A stretch of 17,953 nt of DNA, taken from NCBI GenBank assembly GCA_031363085.1, contig JANLTU010000096.1:1-17953 (forward strand), given 5' to 3'. Source of the DNA: UBA6921 sp031363085 (GTDB lineage: Bacteria; Pseudomonadota; Gammaproteobacteria; SG8-11). Under the pieces are notes generated by a model. That model ran no database searches, had not been told where the DNA came from, and worked only from the letters and a program-made list of their open reading frames with translations. Below, one piece after another: positions 15,524-17,953 of this stretch; within the stretch, counting starts at the first letter, position 1; each line of letters begins with the position of its first letter. The translations under genes and the position numbers were made by a program.

Positions 15524-16903
15524 CTACGCTGCACTGATTTTCTGCAACGCTTCATGATCAAGCGCGTTCCAGTCCACGCGCAAATAGGCCATGCCTTGCT
15601 CCGGCACCACCTTGGCTTCCGCGACACCGGCGATTTGCGTCAGACGCAACACCAGTTGCGGCGCAGCGGACGGATCAACCTTGCCGACCGGAATCTGGTG
15701 ACTGCTCAAGTAACGCGGCGACGCCATATTGTATGCCGCCGCAAACCACAACAACGCAGCGATCGCGCAAAATACAAATACGCCTTGCACGCCGTAATGC
15801 GTGCTCACCCAGCCACCCAAGATTCCCCCCAGAAACGCGCCCAGAAATTGCGCGGTGGAGAACATCCCCATCGCCGTGCCTTTGCGCGCGTTCGGCGCGA
15901 TTTTCGCCACCAGCGACGGCATGCTGGCTTCCAGCACATTGAAGGCGGTGAAGAACACGATCAGCAGCACCACTAACACTGGCAGTGAATCATAAAACCA
16001 GACGATGCCAAGCTGCGCGAGGCTCGCCACCAGAATGGCGCCGATAAAAATCGGCTTCATTTTGCGTTGCCGTTCCGCCTTGATGATAAACGGCACCATC
16101 AACGCCATCGCCGCCAGCATCACCGGCAAATACACATACCAGTGATGTGGCGCCGCCAGGCCGGCGTGATCGCGCAACGCGTGCGGCAACGCCACGAACA
16201 TCGCGGTCAGGATCATGTGCAGCACCAGGATGCCGAAATCCAGACGCAGCAACTGGCGGTCGGCAAGCACCGCCTTGAATTGCCCCGCTTGCGCCGCAGC
16301 GGGTATCGGTAAACCGTCAAGCTGTGGCACGCCGAATTGCAGCACGAAGATGGCCGCAAGCGACAAGGCCGCGATCAACCAAAAAATTCCCGGCACGCCG
16401 ATCCAGCGGTCCAGTAGCGGACCCAACACCAGCGACAGCGCGAATGAAATACCGATCGTCGCACCGATGGTCGCCATCACGCGCAGCCGCACGTCTTCAC
16501 GCGTCAAGTCAGCAGCCAGCGCCATCAACACCGCTGAAATCGCGCCGGCGCCCTGCACTGCACGGCCCAAAATCACGCCGTAAATCGAATCCGCGAGCGC
16601 CGCAATCACGCTGCCGATTGCAAAAATAATCAGCCCGCCAACGATCACCGGCTTGCGACCGATACGATCCGACAACGCGCCGACCGGAATGCCGAACAGC
16701 GCTTGCGTCAATCCATACATGCCGATGGCCAGTCCCATCAACATCGGCGTCACGCCTCGCAACTGTTCCGCATACAGCGCAAACACTGGCAGAATCATGA
16801 ACAAGCCCAACATGCGCAGCGCATAAATACTCGCCAACGAGGCCGCCGCGCGACGCTCAGCGGGCAACAAGTTAATAACCGGGCGGGGTGGAACAGACTT
16901 CAC
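15524..16903 (-). CDS. YajR-like MFS transporter with C-terminal ferredoxin-fold domain
   Basis: The product has 459 residues, close to E. coli YajR (454). Twelve hydrophobic segments fill about residues 22-385. The MFS motif A, GALSDRIGRKPVI, sits in the loop after segment 2 (about 75-87), and a GAGAISAVLMALAADLTR stretch is typical of proton-coupled antiporters. The last 65 residues are soluble and resemble the small YAM domain of YajR. It probably exports small molecules in exchange for protons; the substrate is unknown. The GTG start has AAGGA seven bases upstream. In many gammaproteobacteria an MFS gene sits between uvrA and ssb (recalled gene order); here the uvrA position holds a brnTA remnant and debris. 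Confidence 0.9.
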   Translation of the reverse strand: MKSVPPRPVINLLPAERRAAASLASIYALRMLGLFMILPVFALYAEQLRGVTPMLMGLAIGMYGLTQALFGIPVGALSDRIGRKPVIVGGLIIFAIGSVIAALADSIYGVILGRAVQGAGAISAVLMALAADLTREDVRLRVMATIGATIGISFALSLVLGPLLDRWIGVPGIFWLIAALSLAAIFVLQFGVPQLDGLPIPAAAQAGQFKAVLADRQLLRLDFGILVLHMILTAMFVALPHALRDHAGLAAPHHWYVYLPVMLAAMALMVPFIIKAERQRKMKPIFIGAILVASLAQLGIVWFYDSLPVLVVLLIVFFTAFNVLEASMPSLVAKIAPNARKGTAMGMFSTAQFLGAFLGGILGGWVSTHYGVQGVFVFCAIAALLWFAAAYNMASPRYLSSHQIPVGKVDPSAAPQLVLRLTQIAGVAEAKVVPEQGMAYLRVDWNALDHEALQKISAA

Positions 16904-17054
16904 GCGATGATCCTTTGCTTCAATTTGCAGTGAGCCGGTATATTAACAGCTTGGTCTTCGGAGCGGGAACGGACTTGAACACTCCTCCAGCACCTGCATT
17001 GCTTGGCTAGGTGAATATCGGTTAACTCGGATTAAACCCCATGTCGCCTAATGC

Positions 17055-17336
17055 TCAGATTTTGGCGGGCTTGTGAGATTTCAGCCAGTCCTTGAGCGCA
17101 GCATCGACCCGTGTCTGCCATCCGTCACCGGTGGCACGAAAGCGCTGCACAACCTCGGGCGAAAGGCGAATCGTGATGCGCTCTTTAGTCGGGGTCTTTT
17201 GAGGGCCGCGCACTTTGAGCTTGGCGAGCAATGTGGCGGGCAGCACTTCCTTCGCAGGACGAAAACGTTTCATGTCGGCAGCGGTCAGTTGGCGGACTTC
17301 GCCTTTGGCATCAATCAGCGATTTGGACTTTGGCAT
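17055..17336 (-). CDS. brnA: BrnA-type antitoxin
   Basis: The product has 93 residues. The C-terminal half has the BrnA (DUF4415) pattern: KERITIRLSPEVVQRFRATG, then GWQTRVDAALKDWL. This is a ribbon-helix-helix DNA-binding dimer that in known systems binds and neutralises the BrnT RNase and represses its own operon (family knowledge). The N-terminal half is basic and variable, as usual. The start lies inside the end of the brnT remnant, with a 26-base overlap, the normal BrnT-BrnA arrangement. The gene itself is intact although its toxin is not. Confidence 0.88.
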   Translation of the reverse strand: MPKSKSLIDAKGEVRQLTAADMKRFRPAKEVLPATLLAKLKVRGPQKTPTKERITIRLSPEVVQRFRATGDGWQTRVDAALKDWLKSHKPAKI

Positions 17337-17461
17337 AGAGCTTCACCTCTCGATCATTTGCTTTGCGGAAAACGGATGACGCGAATCCCATCGGCTCGAA
17401 CGACAAATCGTGTTCACGAATGCTCCGCTCGTTCTTGCTTGGGTCGAAGGTAGTCGCACAT
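17311..17461 (-). pseudogene. brnT: brnT toxin remnant with internal deletion and frameshifts
   Basis: Two pieces of a BrnT toxin can be read. The N-terminal FDPSKNERSIREHDLSFE (17448 downward) is followed at once by the C-terminal RKANDREVKLYAKVQIAD, ending at TGA 17311-17313. Between them only about nine codons remain, against roughly 60 in BrnT. In a neighbouring frame these codons read DGIRVI-x-F, the normal residues before RKAN, so one extra base is also present. Upstream, the frame holding FDPSK has a TAA and no ATG/GTG before it; an out-of-frame ATG at 17459-17461 suggests another indel. Most of the RNase core is gone, so no active toxin is expected. Confidence 0.72.
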
Positions 17462-17522
17462 CGTTCGCGTTAGGCGGCACTAGTAAATGGTATTTGCCGC
17501 CATTTGCTGCCATAACACGACT

Positions 17523-17749
17523 CTATGCTAGGTCCTTGCCGTTGTGGATCACTCTTCCGTACGTGTCGTCGATTACGCGCCTGCCGCCTTCATAGACGTG
17601 CACATGAATTCCCTTCTCCTTGTTCGTCCAGGGGCCCAGCAAATTGCCGATGCAGCCGAGTATTTCTCTGGAACAACTTCGAGTTGACCCTCATCGCAAT
17701 GTTTGCGGATGAATTCTTTACCGATTGCGCCGCCGTGCTCGGTATACAT
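17523..17749 (-). pseudogene. Possible frameshifted small gene, function unknown
   Basis: From ATG 17749 one frame reads MYTEHGGAIGKEFIRKHCDE and on to VVPEKYS. A second frame, offset by one base, reads IGNLLGPWTNKEKGIHVHVY and EGGRRVIDDTYGRVIHNGKD and ends at TAG 17523-17525. Both halves look protein-like. The total of 227 bases is one short of 76 codons, so a single base loss near 17665-17675 would explain it and the repaired product would be about 75 residues. I do not recognise the family. It could instead be chance open frames. Confidence 0.35.
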
Positions 17750-17772
17750 TTTGGGACATCCAAGTCCCAAAA
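17749..17772. repeat. Perfect 9-bp hairpin abutting the small gene start
   Basis: TTTTGGGAC (17749-17757) and GTCCCAAAA (17764-17772) are perfect inverted repeats with a six-base loop. On the minus strand the 3' arm ends in the A of the ATG at 17749, so in mRNA it could hide the start. The A/T-flanked stem could also act as a terminator in either direction. Confidence 0.5.
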
Positions 17773-17871
17773 CGCCTGCGCTCGGCGGCGAGTATGCCTG
17801 CGGCGGCCCGGGCCGTCCTGCGTCCGTCACGACGCGCCACACAGCGGCGCGCCATGACTACCACAGTGACT

Positions 17872-17953
17872 CTACGCCGTGTCGGGTGCCTTGTGTTTTG
17901 TCTCCGCCCGCGCTACCGCGCGCACTCCGACAAAACCCACGGCCCTACGGCTA
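17872..17953 (-). CDS. Possible C-terminal end of an unknown protein (partial), overlapping a palindrome
   Basis: On the minus strand a frame open from the window edge reads AVGFVGVRAVARAETKHKAP and ends at TAG 17872-17874, giving 26 visible residues. The same DNA holds an imperfect palindrome. The reading may be an accident of a repeated element rather than a gene, so confidence is low. Confidence 0.2.
   Translation of the reverse strand, partial: SRRAVGFVGVRAVARAETKHKAPDTA
17895..17936. repeat. Imperfect palindrome at the right edge
   Basis: GTTTTGTC (17895-17902) pairs with GACAAAAC (17929-17936). Inside, CGCGC (17909-17913) pairs with GCGCG (17918-17922) around TACC. The layout is like a dispersed REP-type or recombination element, but only one copy lies in the window. 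Confidence 0.4.

Noticed and set aside
16950..17015. tRNA-like 3' end on the minus strand (TTCAAGTCC ... CGCTCCG)
   Set aside because: The T-arm stem does not pair properly and no anticodon arm follows. At most a relic, so not annotated.
17397..17475. Integron attC-like site (GTTAGGC core with CGAACGA/TCGTTCG arms)
   Set aside because: Only one core box fits (GTTRRRY); the partner RYYYAAC is missing and the segment is brnT coding remnant.

Overview
The window looks like a chromosomal segment of a respiratory proteobacterium, probably a gammaproteobacterium. This is an inference from gene content (Ssb of the proteobacterial type ending DDDIPF, a YajR-type MFS transporter next to ssb, a BrnTA module, a Crp-type operator, an M4 peptidase with a GlyGly-type C-terminal anchor). 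No rRNA or intact tRNA is present to fix the taxonomy.

Left edge (1-186): the last codons of an IS5-like transposase and the probable right end of its IS. Next, on the minus strand, is a large secreted M4 (thermolysin-like) metallopeptidase (187-3012), then a 325-base non-coding stretch with several stem-loops.

Core (3377-12069): a minus-strand operon transcribed from about 10316 towards 3377. It encodes a membrane-anchored periplasmic TPR protein resembling the TPR part of CcmI/NrfG, a five-helix membrane cytochrome b with two H-X13-H helices, a 21-heme periplasmic cytochrome c and a 42-heme-site cytochrome c of 1113 residues. Divergent from it is a membrane-tethered ferredoxin/flavin oxidoreductase whose flavoprotein fold appears circularly permuted. 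The divergent region carries a perfect TGTGA-N6-TCACA site about 42 bases upstream of a plausible start point for the cytochrome operon. Read together, the genes suggest a route from NAD(P)H or quinol through the flavoprotein and/or cytochrome b to two periplasmic multiheme proteins with 63 potential heme sites: a long-range or extracellular electron conduit, with the TPR protein as a possible apocytochrome chaperone. I do not recognise this set as a named system, and the direction of electron flow cannot be read from the sequence.

Right half (12093-16903): a periplasmic Sel1-repeat protein with a C-terminal membrane anchor (minus), a divergent exported ankyrin-repeat protein (plus), a GC-rich stem-loop between convergent genes, then ssb and a YajR-like MFS transporter in one minus-strand operon.

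Right edge (16904-17953): a decayed accessory patch with an intact brnA antitoxin gene, a wrecked brnT toxin remnant overlapping it, a probable frameshifted small gene preceded by a perfect hairpin, and a palindromic sequence running to the window end.
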